A model generated the notes under the pieces. That model was not told the origin of the DNA. It was given only the letters and a program-made list of their open reading frames with translations, and ran no database searches. 64,000 nt of DNA from Thalassolituus maritimus (GTDB lineage Bacteria > Pseudomonadota > Gammaproteobacteria > Pseudomonadales > Oceanobacteraceae): the NCBI GenBank assembly GCA_913019975.1, contig CAJWBH010000020.1:1-64000 (forward strand), given 5' to 3'. Made by a program: the position numbers and the translations under genes. Of the stretch, positions 16,761 to 25,269 are shown piece after piece. The first letter of the stretch is position 1. Each line of letters starts with the position of its first letter.

Positions 16761-16837
16761 ATGCCCAATGGTTATCGCTAAAGGCGGTGAGGGAGGGATT
16801 CGAACCCTCCACTTTCTCGGCCCGGCCACTAATTCGA

Positions 16838-16864
16838 AGAACCCGGTCAATTGGCCGGGTTTTG
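16838..16864 (+). terminator. Copy of the tRNA-Ser terminator
   Basis: GAACCCGGTCAATTGGCCGG followed by GTTTTGTATTG repeats the hairpin at 16551 with a few changes. The interrupted T-tract suggests weaker termination. Confidence 0.7.
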
Positions 16865-17087
16865 TATTGCCCTTCGATCAGGCTTAATCCGGCCAGTCAT
16901 TTGAGATCACATTCGAGTTATACGACGTCATTGCTGAATTTTCAGCGTTTCTGGTAGGAAGTTTTTCGGTTTATTGTGGCCATTACGGTCAAAAAAGGCC
17001 TTGTGCGCATTGCTGCCAATTCAGCGCGAGGTGTATCCTGTTTGCTCAATTTGCGCGACATAAAATAACAACAGCGCGGTGCGAGCT

Positions 17088-18188
17088 ATGGATCTAGACA
17101 CTAAGTGTATACCTTTGGGTCACATACAGACCTATTTCAATCTGAAGAAATCGATCGAGGTTGATGCTGACTGGCTGATGAAGCGCACGGGCATCATTCC
17201 TGATAATCCCGATGAGCTGATGCGGTCAATTACCGGCCTGGAGCCTGCAGACATGTATGCGCGCGCAGGCATCGATCTTGGCGAAGAAGACGGCGTAGGT
17301 ATGTTCGTTTCTGCTCGGCAGGTTCTTAATCTCGTTGAGCAGATAATGGACGCTTTGAAGATGCCCTATATCGGCCTGGCGATGGGTAATCTGATGACAG
17401 TGTCACACCATGGTATGGCCGGCCTGGCTGCTGTAACTCAGCCTACGCTGTGGGATTGTGGGCAAGCGGTGGTGCGGTTTTGCCGTGAGTTATTTCCGCC
17501 TCTGGAAATGAGTGTCACTCTTGATGGTGAGGAAGGGTGGTTTGCTATCGACGAGAACATTCCGCTGGATCCTTATTCGCACTTCTTTGTTGAGCTGAAT
17601 CTGGTGAGTTTTTACAACATCTTCCGCGATCTTGTGGCTAATGATCCGGACCTGATGCCGGTCCGCGTGGAGATCGGTTACCCGGAGCCGGGGTGGGGTC
17701 ACATTTACCGACGTTACTTTAAATGCCCGGTTGTTTTCGGTTGTCATCAGTCTCGTATCATCGGTAAGTCGATGTTGGCAAACCATGAGTTGCCTCTTGC
17801 GAATCGTCTGATGGCAATGACGGCTGAGAAGTCGCTATTCGAAAATATCCCGACAAAGGCAATGAAGTATCTGCCGTTACGGTTGAGGCGATTACTTATT
17901 CGTTATTACGGTGCTTTCCCATCCCTGGAAAATGCGGCCAGCGAATTGGGTATGAGTGGCCGTACTATGCGGCGTAAGTTAAAAGATGACGGTACGTCTT
18001 ATCAGCAGGAGCTGGATTTTGTACGACAGAAATTTGCCCGTGAGTATTTTGCTCGCGGTGGCGACTCTGTAACCGAGCTCGCCCATTTGCTTGGTTTTGC
18101 TGATTCTTCTGCTTTTGCAAAGGCCTTTCGCCGTTGGACAAACATGTCTCCCAAAGAGTACATGGCGTCAATTATGGCCAGGACCTGA
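17088..18188 (+). CDS. AraC family transcriptional regulator (paralogue 1)
   Basis: 366 residues. The N-terminal two thirds match the ligand-binding domain found in OruR/ArgR-type AraC regulators; the C-terminal 90 residues are the double helix-turn-helix, including LENAASELGMSGRTMRRKL and VTELAHLLGFADSSAFAKAF. The ATG at 17088 (MDLDTKCIPLGHI) is preferred over an in-frame GTG at 17079 because the paralogue at 20951 starts with the same words. It precedes the lipase-like gene by 175 bases on the same strand and probably regulates it; this is inferred from position. Confidence 0.9.
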   Translation: MDLDTKCIPLGHIQTYFNLKKSIEVDADWLMKRTGIIPDNPDELMRSITGLEPADMYARAGIDLGEEDGVGMFVSARQVLNLVEQIMDALKMPYIGLAMGNLMTVSHHGMAGLAAVTQPTLWDCGQAVVRFCRELFPPLEMSVTLDGEEGWFAIDENIPLDPYSHFFVELNLVSFYNIFRDLVANDPDLMPVRVEIGYPEPGWGHIYRRYFKCPVVFGCHQSRIIGKSMLANHELPLANRLMAMTAEKSLFENIPTKAMKYLPLRLRRLLIRYYGAFPSLENAASELGMSGRTMRRKLKDDGTSYQQELDFVRQKFAREYFARGGDSVTELAHLLGFADSSAFAKAFRRWTNMSPKEYMASIMART

Positions 18189-18195
18189 CGTTAAG

Positions 18196-18240
18196 TGGCC
18201 ATCGGTTCAAGGTGGCCGAAAACACCGTCTGGCAGTGGCC
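18196..18240 (+). promoter_or_regulatory. Three TGGCC repeats, possible regulator half-sites
   Basis: TGGCC occurs at 18196, 18213 and 18236 as TGGCCATC, TGGCCGAA and TGGCCATT, in direct orientation between the AraC gene and the lipase-like gene. Spacings of 17 and 23 bases are near two helical turns, plausible for AraC-type binding. Inference only. Confidence 0.3.
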
Positions 18241-18297
18241 ATTTCAGACCGATCACTGTCCGACAATTGCGAGCACAGTCACATAATTGGGGCGTAA

Positions 18298-18363
18298 GGT
18301 AGATCACAGGTTCGGAAACATCCGTCCGTTATAAAAATAACGAAACACTAAAGGTGATCTACC
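18298..18363 (+). promoter_or_regulatory. Nested inverted repeats ending at the lipase start codon
   Basis: GGTAGATCAC (18298-18307) is perfectly complementary to GTGATCTACC (18354-18363), whose last base touches the ATG at 18364 and which covers the ribosome binding site. Inside the loop, CGTTAT (18327-18332) pairs with ATAACG (18337-18342) around AAAA. It could be a DNA operator pair or an RNA hairpin that hides the ribosome binding site; a TATAAA within the inner repeat could alternatively be a -10 box. Confidence 0.55.
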
Positions 18364-20154
18364 ATGTCTGACTTCAAACTGAAGGCCGGCGCCCTTGCTC
18401 TGAGCGCAGCTCTGCTAACTCCGGTCGCCGCACACGCGGCAGTAGAAGGTCCGTCCGGAATGGACTTTTACGATATTCCATCAATCAATACCAACCAGAA
18501 CGGAGACCTGATCTGGTATCGCGATGCGAGCGTAAATCTCGGTGCTGGGGCCCCGCTGGCTAAAGCATACAACGTTATGTACCGCTCTACTGACTCACTC
18601 GGTGCCGAGAACGCAGTTACTGGTACTGTTTTAATTTCAAGCAATGAGTGGAGTGGTGCGGGTGAGCGCCCAACGCTGAGTTATGCCGTGGGTACACATG
18701 GTCTGGACCAGTCTTGCGCTCCGTCCTTGCAACTACAGGCCGGTAGCGATTATGAAATCCGTAACATTCGTGCCGCTCTTGAAAAGGGTTATGCGGTACT
18801 GGTAACTGACTATCAGGGCTATACCACGGGTGCTACACCTACCTATCTGGCCGGTGAGTCGCAGGCGCACGCCGCACTGGATATTTTCCGTGCCGCCTCT
18901 CAGATTCCTCGTGCAGGGATAGATGCTGAAGCGCCTGCTGCTGTTTGGGGCTTCTCTCAGGGCGGGCAGACTGCTGCATGGGTCGGTCAGATTGCAGACG
19001 ACTATGCACCAGAACTTGATCTGGTAGGTGTTGCATCAGGTGGTACTCCGGCTGACTTCCCCGTGGTTGCTGATTATCTGAATGGCAGTACAGGTGCATC
19101 CTTCCTTCTTGGGGGGATCATTGGTCTTGCCGAGCAATATCCGGATGATATCCCAGTCGATCAGCTTGCCAGTGCGAACGGTAAAGCAGCCATCGCTGAC
19201 TATAAAAACAAGTGTACTTTTGAGTTCCTGTTCGACTACATGAATGAATCTCTCAGCTCTTACACCGTTGGCAACAAAGATCTGGATGAGCTTTTGATGG
19301 TGCCTTCTATTGGTCAGCGCATCAATGAGCAGAATCTGGGTGGCGAGGGTGCTGATGTCCCAGTGTTGCTTTATCACGGTACTGCGGATGAGTTCATTCC
19401 GATTGAGCAAAGCGTAGAGCTGAAAAAAGACTACTGCCGACGCTTCGATAAGGTCACTTACGACGTTTATCCAAGTGAGCACATCGTGACGCTCTTCCAG
19501 GCGGCCCCAACCGTTCTGACCTGGCTTGACGAGCGTTTTGCTGGCCAGAATCCGCGTAACAGCTGCTACAGCTTTGCTGCTGATCCTGTATCAAATGCTA
19601 ATCCGGGCGGCGGTGATTTCATTGTTACTCTGGATGAGTGGAATCTTGATGCTGAAATTCTGCTGAACACTCTGAATCAGACCGTTGAGCTGCCAGAAGA
19701 TACCTCAATCACAGCAGATGCCAACATTACCGATGAAAGCTTGGTAGGTGATCTGTATGTGCCAGACTTTGAAACAGAGTTGAATATTCTGGTTAACCTC
19801 GATGTTGCACTGTCGGTTGAACCCGTAGGTCAGATAGAAGCGACCAATAGTCTGAGCCGTGATGGCATACTCGCTATCAATGGTTCGACTCAGGCAAATG
19901 TTCTTATTAACGCTGCGGGGTTCGGTTGGCTGAAGCTACCGTTCAACTGTAAAACCATTGAACCTGCGAACTTCAATCTCGCCTGGGAAGGCCCAATTGC
20001 CGAATTCGGTGCGGGTGGCATTGTGTTCGAGGGTGAAACCGAGTTCTCGGAACTTGAGTGTGGCTGGATGACAGCGCTGTTCAACAGCCTGGTGGCTGGC
20101 CCAGGTCAGGAATATAGCTTCCGTCTTGTACCTCCGGCGCCAGAGCGTCTGTAA
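18364..20154 (+). CDS. Secreted lipase-like alpha/beta hydrolase with extra C-terminal domain
   Basis: 596 residues. A Sec signal peptide ends near AHA (residue 25). The hydrolase core resembles the secretory lipase (LIP) family: nucleophile S198 in WGFSQGG, acid D342 in YHGTADEF and H373 in PSEHIV. The triad is intact. Beyond about residue 400 there is a region of about 190 residues, predicted beta-rich (repeated short strands such as NILVNLDVALSV), with two cysteines, that I cannot place; a substrate- or surface-binding role is possible. AAGGTGA precedes the ATG. Flanked by AraC regulators and followed by a membrane-anchored protein gene. Lipid or polyester substrate is inferred from family only. 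Confidence 0.85.
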   Translation: MSDFKLKAGALALSAALLTPVAAHAAVEGPSGMDFYDIPSINTNQNGDLIWYRDASVNLGAGAPLAKAYNVMYRSTDSLGAENAVTGTVLISSNEWSGAGERPTLSYAVGTHGLDQSCAPSLQLQAGSDYEIRNIRAALEKGYAVLVTDYQGYTTGATPTYLAGESQAHAALDIFRAASQIPRAGIDAEAPAAVWGFSQGGQTAAWVGQIADDYAPELDLVGVASGGTPADFPVVADYLNGSTGASFLLGGIIGLAEQYPDDIPVDQLASANGKAAIADYKNKCTFEFLFDYMNESLSSYTVGNKDLDELLMVPSIGQRINEQNLGGEGADVPVLLYHGTADEFIPIEQSVELKKDYCRRFDKVTYDVYPSEHIVTLFQAAPTVLTWLDERFAGQNPRNSCYSFAADPVSNANPGGGDFIVTLDEWNLDAEILLNTLNQTVELPEDTSITADANITDESLVGDLYVPDFETELNILVNLDVALSVEPVGQIEATNSLSRDGILAINGSTQANVLINAAGFGWLKLPFNCKTIEPANFNLAWEGPIAEFGAGGIVFEGETEFSELECGWMTALFNSLVAGPGQEYSFRLVPPAPERL

Positions 20155-20174
20155 ATAGCCTGATGGGCTCCTTG

Positions 20175-20210
20175 GCCAGGAACAGAGGAAACTCCGTTCC
20201 TGGCATTTTT
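20175..20210 (+). terminator. Hairpin with T-tract between lipase and accessory gene
   Basis: GCCAGGAACAGAG (20175-20187) pairs with CTCCGTTCCTGGC (20192-20204) around GAAA, with one mismatch, followed by ATTTTT. It lies only about 25 bases before the next start codon, so it may attenuate read-through into the accessory gene. Confidence 0.75.
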
Positions 20211-20234
20211 CTCAGAATTTATAAGGTGCAGATT

Positions 20235-20837
20235 ATGTTTAAGACAGCGATTGTGACAGGTGTTATCGCCATTGGCGGGCTCGCTTACTACTCTGGCTTT
20301 GATGGGATACAGGTATTGAAGACGTCAGTAGAACCTCAGCACTCTCAGGCTATATCCCAATCTGTGGAGTATACGCGTGAAGAGCTTGCTGCGATGACGC
20401 CCAATCTACTGATCCAGATGCAGAAAGACGCGCTTAACTCAGCAAAAGAAGCCGCTACCAGTGTCGGTGAGCTGAACCGCATTGAAGGTCGGCCTGATTT
20501 CGTCTCACCGGCGGAGTGGATGATGCTTCAGGCGGTTGCTGACCAGAAGACTGATCCACAAGCAGAGCTTCTTCGTCTGGTTAATCTGTTGCGGTTTAAC
20601 AAGCAACTGGAGGCTCTGGATCGAACTTCCGACGCAGAAGAGCGCAAAGTGCTGATTGAGGCGGTGTTGGCTCAATTGCCGAAGCGCATCGAGAATCAGG
20701 AAATGTCGGTAGAAAAAGCGCAATCGATCCAGTTGAAATTGATCTCTCAGATCTATTCTGATGACCGCGATATCCGCGACAGGGCGGCTGAAGAGGCCCG
20801 CCGCATAGGTGCGGAGTTCAGCATTAAAGCGTCTTAA
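20235..20837 (+). CDS. Membrane-anchored helical protein next to the lipase, possible folding factor
   Basis: 200 residues from the ATG at 20235, which follows AAGGTG; an in-frame ATG at 20163 would run through the terminator hairpin. One N-terminal membrane span (residues 3-20, KTAIVTGVIAIGGLAYYS) places the rest in the periplasm. The body is nearly all helical and charged. Position, anchor and helical make-up recall lipase-specific foldases and phospholipase C accessory proteins (PlcR), but the foldase motif RxxxFDY is absent and the protein is shorter. A chaperone role is therefore an inference from context. Confidence 0.7.
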   Translation: MFKTAIVTGVIAIGGLAYYSGFDGIQVLKTSVEPQHSQAISQSVEYTREELAAMTPNLLIQMQKDALNSAKEAATSVGELNRIEGRPDFVSPAEWMMLQAVADQKTDPQAELLRLVNLLRFNKQLEALDRTSDAEERKVLIEAVLAQLPKRIENQEMSVEKAQSIQLKLISQIYSDDRDIRDRAAEEARRIGAEFSIKAS

Positions 20838-20950
20838 TCTGGCCCGTTGAGCATTTAAGCACTCAGCCAGTCACTCTAATTTTCGGTTGGCGTTGATCTG
20901 CCTTCTGGCTATTGATACTTTCAGGTCCATAAAATTCATCTGGAACATTT

Positions 20951-22039
20951 ATGGACCTGGATACTCCCTGCATCCCTCTCGGGCACATACTGACGTACTT
21001 TAATATCGCTCAGAAACCTGATCTTGACCTGGGTGTTAATGAACAGGACGAAGACGCCCGTGCTGTGCAGCTGAATAAGTTGATGCAGGTCTCTATGGGG
21101 CTCGATCACAATGAAATGTTCCGTAAGATCGGTGTCGACCTCAGCGAGGGAAATGTCGCTGGTCGATATATCTCCACCCGGCAGGTACTTGGTCTGGTAG
21201 AGCAGTCCATTGAACATATGCGCATGCCGTATCTGGGGCTTTTCATCGGAAATATCATGACGGTGTCCCATCATGGATACGCGGGCCTGATGAGCATTAC
21301 CCAGCCGACTCTGAAAGAATGTAGTCAGACAACAGCGCGCTTATGCCGGGAGCTGTTCCCAGCCCTGGATATGTCAGTTCACGAGGCTGACGGATTGGTC
21401 TGGCTGGCAATCGATGAGAACGTCTCCCTTTCTCCCTACACCCATTACTTTATGGAGCTGAACAGTATCAGCTTTTACAACATCGTCTGTGACCTTGTCG
21501 GGCGCGACCCCGAACTTGAGCCAGTAGCTATTGAGTTCAGTTACCCGGAGCCAGCCTGGGGGCATATTTACCGTCGCTATTTTCGTTGCCCTGTGCGTTT
21601 TTCCTGCGCTCAGACCAGAATCATCCGTAAGGCGAGCAGTGCCGACTTTGAGTTGCCTCTGGCCAATCGATTGTTGGCGATGACTGCAGAAAAAACTCTC
21701 TTTCAGCGGATTCCAACGAAAGCGATGCAGTTTCTGCCCCTGCGCTTGAGGCACTTTCTTGTGCGCTCGTACGGAGCATTACCTTCGCTTGAGCGCGCCG
21801 CGGGTGAGTTGGGTATGAGTAGTCGTACCTTCAGAAGGCGTCTCGCAGAAAGTGGCACTACCTACCAAAAAGAGCTGGATGTAATCCGTGAGCGTTTTGC
21901 ACGAGGCTACTTTGCTCGTGGAGGTCAGTCTGTGGGTGAGTTGTCCGAGTTGCTCGGCTTCAGTACAACCCAGGCGTTCAGTCGGGCTTTTAAGCGCTGG
22001 ACGGGAGAGAGCCCATCAGCCTTTATCAAAAAGGCCTAG
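20951..22039 (+). CDS. AraC family transcriptional regulator (paralogue 2)
   Basis: 362 residues, clearly paralogous to the regulator at 17088 over the whole length: both begin MDLDT.CIPLGHI, share MTVSHHG and WGHIYRRYF, and have the C-terminal double helix-turn-helix (LERAAGELGMSSRTFRRRL, VGELSELLGFSTTQAFSRAF). The two genes bracket the lipase-like gene and its partner on the same strand. Their ligand domains differ most near residues 25-45. One may respond to a lipid breakdown product and the other may tune the same promoters; this is speculation. Confidence 0.9.
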   Translation: MDLDTPCIPLGHILTYFNIAQKPDLDLGVNEQDEDARAVQLNKLMQVSMGLDHNEMFRKIGVDLSEGNVAGRYISTRQVLGLVEQSIEHMRMPYLGLFIGNIMTVSHHGYAGLMSITQPTLKECSQTTARLCRELFPALDMSVHEADGLVWLAIDENVSLSPYTHYFMELNSISFYNIVCDLVGRDPELEPVAIEFSYPEPAWGHIYRRYFRCPVRFSCAQTRIIRKASSADFELPLANRLLAMTAEKTLFQRIPTKAMQFLPLRLRHFLVRSYGALPSLERAAGELGMSSRTFRRRLAESGTTYQKELDVIRERFARGYFARGGQSVGELSELLGFSTTQAFSRAFKRWTGESPSAFIKKA

Positions 22040-22178
22040 CGGTTGTTGTTCTCTGACGCGCTTAAATGCGTCAATCGGGCTGGCGCTGTGCGTTTTCTTT
22101 ACTAACCTTATACGAGCGACGTCGTCTGAAAAAATTGTCGCTAATGGTTGTAAATAATTATGTATGCGGAGCCGTCCA

Positions 22179-23270
22179 GTGTTCTTTCGATCCCAGAAGA
22201 AAGCCGTAGAAACCATCCCTACTGCAGAGTGCAACGATCATATCCATAAACTTGAGCAGGAGAATGAGCTTCTGCACAAGGTGAAAATCGTGGCTGAGAT
22301 GCGCTGTGAATTCGGGTTGACGCAGTATCAGTACGTTAAGGATCTGCAGTCGCTTTGGTTCAGTTCGACGGATGCCATCGACAGTATCCGCAATACTATG
22401 GCTGGCTCTGCAACACGTCTGCGGGATGAGAATGATAGTGTGCAGGCTTCTCTCGCTCGGGTTGGAGAGATCTCTTTAACACTCGGTAAGTTAACTGAAT
22501 CTTTGGATATTATTCAGAATGAATCGCAAGAGGCGTCTACTGCGGTAGGCGGCTTAAAGTCTGTGGCGTCCGGCATTGAGGACTTCGTCAGTCTCATTAA
22601 GGGTATTTCTGAACAGACGAATCTGCTAGCGCTTAATGCAGCAATCGAGGCGGCGAGGGCAGGTGAACAAGGGCGGGGCTTTGCCGTTGTTGCAGATGAA
22701 GTGCGCACGCTGGCACAGCGCACAGCCGACGCGACAGCAGAGATTGATGCACTTATTTCTACGATTGGTGGTGAAGTTGATCGGGTTGCACGAGGTATTG
22801 CAGCGCTTGGGGAGCGTGGCGCAGTGCTCTCTGATGAGGTTGGCACAGTGTCATCTCACATAAATGAGATTGGTGACGTTGCCGGGCAGGTCTGTCAGAG
22901 CTTTGAGCGTACATCCGCTGAGTCTTTCCTTGAAACAGTGAAACTGGATCATATTGTCTGGAAGGGGCAGGTTTATGCTGCGATCAGCCAGGAGCAGGAC
23001 GTTGAGTTGCCGACTCTGGTAGATCACACGATGTGTCGGCTTGGTAAGTGGTATGCAGAGGGTGAAGGTCGGGAAAAGTACGGTCATCTGAATGCTTATC
23101 GTCGCCTGGACGCTCCTCACAAGGGCGTACACGAGAACGGCTTTAAGGCCATGAAGGCGCACTCAGAAGGCAACCGCGACGCGATGCTGGGGTATCTGGA
23201 AGCCATGGAAACGGCCAGTCGCGAAGTGATCGCCACTCTGACCGAAATTGAGGAAGCGGTAGCTCGTTGA
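22179..23270 (+). CDS. Soluble methyl-accepting chemotaxis protein with CZB zinc-binding domain
   Basis: Cytoplasmic chemoreceptor without membrane spans. A short coiled coil ([17 protein letters not shown]) leads to the MCP signalling hairpin, whose tip is [20 protein letters not shown]-like and is intact. The C-terminal chemoreceptor zinc-binding domain shows [15 protein letters not shown] and [10 protein letters not shown], supplying the His, Cys, His, His ligands. GTG at 22179 is preferred because GGAG sits 7 bases upstream and relatives begin MFF; an ATG at 22164 is in frame and would add five residues. CZB domains in other bacteria sense zinc or hypochlorous acid at the cysteine. No che genes are nearby. 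Confidence 0.9.
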   Translation: MFFRSQKKAVETIPTAECNDHIHKLEQENELLHKVKIVAEMRCEFGLTQYQYVKDLQSLWFSSTDAIDSIRNTMAGSATRLRDENDSVQASLARVGEISLTLGKLTESLDIIQNESQEASTAVGGLKSVASGIEDFVSLIKGISEQTNLLALNAAIEAARAGEQGRGFAVVADEVRTLAQRTADATAEIDALISTIGGEVDRVARGIAALGERGAVLSDEVGTVSSHINEIGDVAGQVCQSFERTSAESFLETVKLDHIVWKGQVYAAISQEQDVELPTLVDHTMCRLGKWYAEGEGREKYGHLNAYRRLDAPHKGVHENGFKAMKAHSEGNRDAMLGYLEAMETASREVIATLTEIEEAVAR

Positions 23271-23331
23271 CCTAGTGCTGGCGAATGTGTGTCCCGTGCG
23301 CATTCGTCATGCAATCGACCCGGTATTTCTC

Positions 23332-23337
23332 TATAAT
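23332..23337 (+). promoter_or_regulatory. gltX: Probable -10 element of gltX
   Basis: TATAAT lies 31 bases before the gltX start codon. The hexamer 17 bases upstream is ATGCAA, a poor -35 box. Confidence 0.45.
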
Positions 23338-23368
23338 CGCGGCAGTTTTGAGTTAACCGAGATCCATC

Positions 23369-24877
23369 ATGACTGTCCGCACACGCGTCGCGCCGTCTCC
23401 TACCGGCGATCCCCATGTAGGTACTGCATACATTGCTCTGTTTAATCTCGCATTTGCCCGCCAGCACGGCGGTCAATTTCTCCTGCGTATTGAAGATACC
23501 GATCAGGTACGCAGTACCCCTGAATCTGAACAGGCGATTCTCGACAGCTTGCGTTGGCTTGGCATGGACTGGGATGAAGGTCCTGATGTAGGTGGCGATT
23601 ACGGCCCTTACCGTCAGAGTGAGCGCCGTGCGATTTATGAAGAACACGTACAGAAGCTGCTTGATAGCGGTAAGGCCTTCAAGTGCTATCGCACCGCCGA
23701 AGAGCTGGATGCCTTGCGCCAGCAGAAACAGGAAAGCGGTAACCAGACTGCTCTGAAAGTATCTGACCTCGCTTTACCTGAAGACGAGGTTAACGAGCGT
23801 GAAGCAGCAGGCGCGCCTTACGTTGTGCGCATGAATGTTCCGGAAGAGGGCGTTTGTGTCGTTAAAGACATGCTGCGCGGTGAGATTGAACTGGACTGGG
23901 CTCAAGTTGACGCTCAGATTCTGATGAAATCTGACGGTATGCCAACCTACCACCTGGCCAACGTGGTTGATGACCACCTGATGGCAATTACTCACGTGAT
24001 CCGTGGTGAAGAGTGGATCAGCTCAGCGCCTAAGCATAAGCTGCTATACGAATACTTTGGTTGGGATATGCCAGAGCTGTGTCATATGCCGCTGCTGCGT
24101 AACCCGGATAAGAGCAAGCTGAGTAAGCGTAAAAACCCAACGTCGATCATGTTCTATGAGCGCATGGGCTTTATGCCTGAGGCCGTATTGAACTACCTCG
24201 GCCGTATGGGTTGGTCTATGCCAGACGAGAGCGAGAAATTCAGCCGTGATGAAATGTTCAACAATTTCGACATCAATCGTGTGTCTTTGGGTGGCCCGGT
24301 ATTTGATGTCGAAAAACTGCGTTGGTTGAATAGTCTTTGGCTACGTGAACTGTCTCCTGAGCAGTTTGTTGAAAAGTTCGCACAGTGGGGTTTCCGTTCG
24401 GAGAATGTGTTGCCGGTGATCCCACATGTTCAACCGCGGGTTGAAGTCTTTTCTGACGTTGCACCGTTAGCCGGGCACTTCCTGTCGGGAATGACGCCGC
24501 TGACGCCTGAAAGCTTTGAGCACAAAGTGCTGGATACAGAAGCAACAACCAACATCCTTCAGATGGGCTTGTGGCAACTGGAAGCTATCCGTCACTGGGA
24601 AAAGGAAAATATTGAGCAGGCGTTGTTTGGATTAGCGAAGCAGATGGATATCAAAATCCGCGACTTCCTGTATCCATTCTTTATCGCGATTGCCGGAACA
24701 TCTTCGACCATCTCGGTACTCGATACCATGGACTTGCTCGGCCCGGATATGAGTCGTGCGCGTGTTCGTCATGCTGTCGATACTTTGGGTGCTCCGGGTA
24801 AGAAGAAGCTGAAGAAGCTTGAGAAAGAGTATACCTCGCTTCTTATTGCCATGGAAAACGCTCAGCAAGCTGATTGA
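23369..24877 (+). CDS. gltX: Glutamyl-tRNA synthetase
   Basis: Charges tRNA-Glu with glutamate; class I synthetase of 502 residues. The HIGH-type motif is in [14 protein letters not shown] near the N-terminus, the KMSKS-type motif is KLSKRK, and the all-helical anticodon-binding domain fills the C-terminal third. Transcribed alone, ending at a strong terminator. It sits just before tRNA-Ala and the third tRNA-Glu copy. Confidence 0.97.
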   Translation: MTVRTRVAPSPTGDPHVGTAYIALFNLAFARQHGGQFLLRIEDTDQVRSTPESEQAILDSLRWLGMDWDEGPDVGGDYGPYRQSERRAIYEEHVQKLLDSGKAFKCYRTAEELDALRQQKQESGNQTALKVSDLALPEDEVNEREAAGAPYVVRMNVPEEGVCVVKDMLRGEIELDWAQVDAQILMKSDGMPTYHLANVVDDHLMAITHVIRGEEWISSAPKHKLLYEYFGWDMPELCHMPLLRNPDKSKLSKRKNPTSIMFYERMGFMPEAVLNYLGRMGWSMPDESEKFSRDEMFNNFDINRVSLGGPVFDVEKLRWLNSLWLRELSPEQFVEKFAQWGFRSENVLPVIPHVQPRVEVFSDVAPLAGHFLSGMTPLTPESFEHKVLDTEATTNILQMGLWQLEAIRHWEKENIEQALFGLAKQMDIKIRDFLYPFFIAIAGTSSTISVLDTMDLLGPDMSRARVRHAVDTLGAPGKKKLKKLEKEYTSLLIAMENAQQAD

Positions 24878-24901
24878 TCAGCTCAGCAGTACTGATTAAC
24901 C

Positions 24902-24930
24902 AAAAGAGCGGCTTCTATGCCGCTCTTTTT
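24902..24930 (+). terminator. gltX: Terminator of gltX
   Basis: AAAAGAGCGGC pairs with GCCGCTCTTTT around TTCTAT, followed by more T. Confidence 0.93.
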
Positions 24931-24983
24931 GTTTGTGCTGGCGTTGTAAGTTGTTGTTTATGTGAATTTTTTTCTCAAAAGAG

Positions 24984-25012
24984 TTGACAGCTCAGAGGGG
25001 CACCCTTAATAT
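24984..25012 (+). promoter_or_regulatory. Promoter of the tRNA-Ala/tRNA-Glu unit
   Basis: Consensus -35 TTGACA (24984-24989), 17-base spacer, -10 TAATAT (25007-25012), ending 18 bases before tRNA-Ala. Confidence 0.88.
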
Positions 25013-25030
25013 TTGCCCACGTTTTGAGAC

Positions 25031-25106
25031 GGGGCCTTAGCTCAGCTGGGAGAGCGCAACACTGGCAGTGTTGAGGTCAGCGGTTCGATCCCGCTAGGCT
25101 CCACCA
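25031..25106 (+). tRNA. tRNA-Ala (GGC)
   Basis: 76 bases with encoded CCA. Acceptor GGGGCCT pairs with AGGCTCC, anticodon GGC in CTGGCAG, T-arm GCGGTTCGATCCCGC. Confidence 0.98.
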
Positions 25107-25128
25107 AAACCTTCTTGCTTGTCCTTGT

Positions 25129-25204
25129 GTCCCCATCGTCTAGAGGCCTAGGACACCGCCCTTTCACGGCGGTAACAGGGGTTCGAATCCCCTTGGGGAT
25201 GCCA
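25129..25204 (+). tRNA. tRNA-Glu (UUC), copy 3
   Basis: Identical over 76 bases to the two copies near 10.5-10.9 kb. Co-transcribed with tRNA-Ala, 22 bases upstream. Confidence 0.98.
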
Positions 25205-25269
25205 CTCTTTTTCTTTCTATTAGTCCAAAACCTCCAAGTCGTTGTGACCTGTTTTTTATTGCCTGATTT

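Larger units (their letters stand above)
16620..16866 (+). repeat. Cluster of tRNA-Ser 3'-end fragments, each with a terminator
   Basis: Three pieces follow the intact tRNA. (1) ATCCCTCCCTCACCGCCA at 16699-16716 is the 3' acceptor end in direct orientation. (2) GGCGGTGAGGGAGGGATTCG at 16783-16802, continuing to 16811, is the 3' part of the tRNA in inverted orientation. (3) GGCCACTAATTCGAAGAACC plus hairpin at 16824-16866 copies the tRNA 3' flank and terminator. The repeat CGTCGGAGCCTGCGACGACG at 16661-16680 pairs with the leader copy. Confidence 0.65.

Noticed and set aside
16458-16850. Open frames through tRNA-Ser and its downstream fragments
   Set aside because: The sequence is tRNA-derived and non-coding; the peptides merely repeat the T-arm translation.
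16338-16866. CRISPR-like or REP-like array
   Set aside because: The repeated pieces are few, differ in length and spacing, and match tRNA-Ser ends and terminators, not regular repeat-spacer units.
20235-20837. Canonical lipase foldase (Lif) assignment
   Set aside because: The RxxxFDY foldase motif is absent and the protein is shorter than Lif proteins; only the position and general plan agree.
17088-22039. AraC-lipase block as a mobile element or genomic island
   Set aside because: It follows a tRNA-Ser region, but no integrase, attachment-site duplication bounding the block or transposase is visible.
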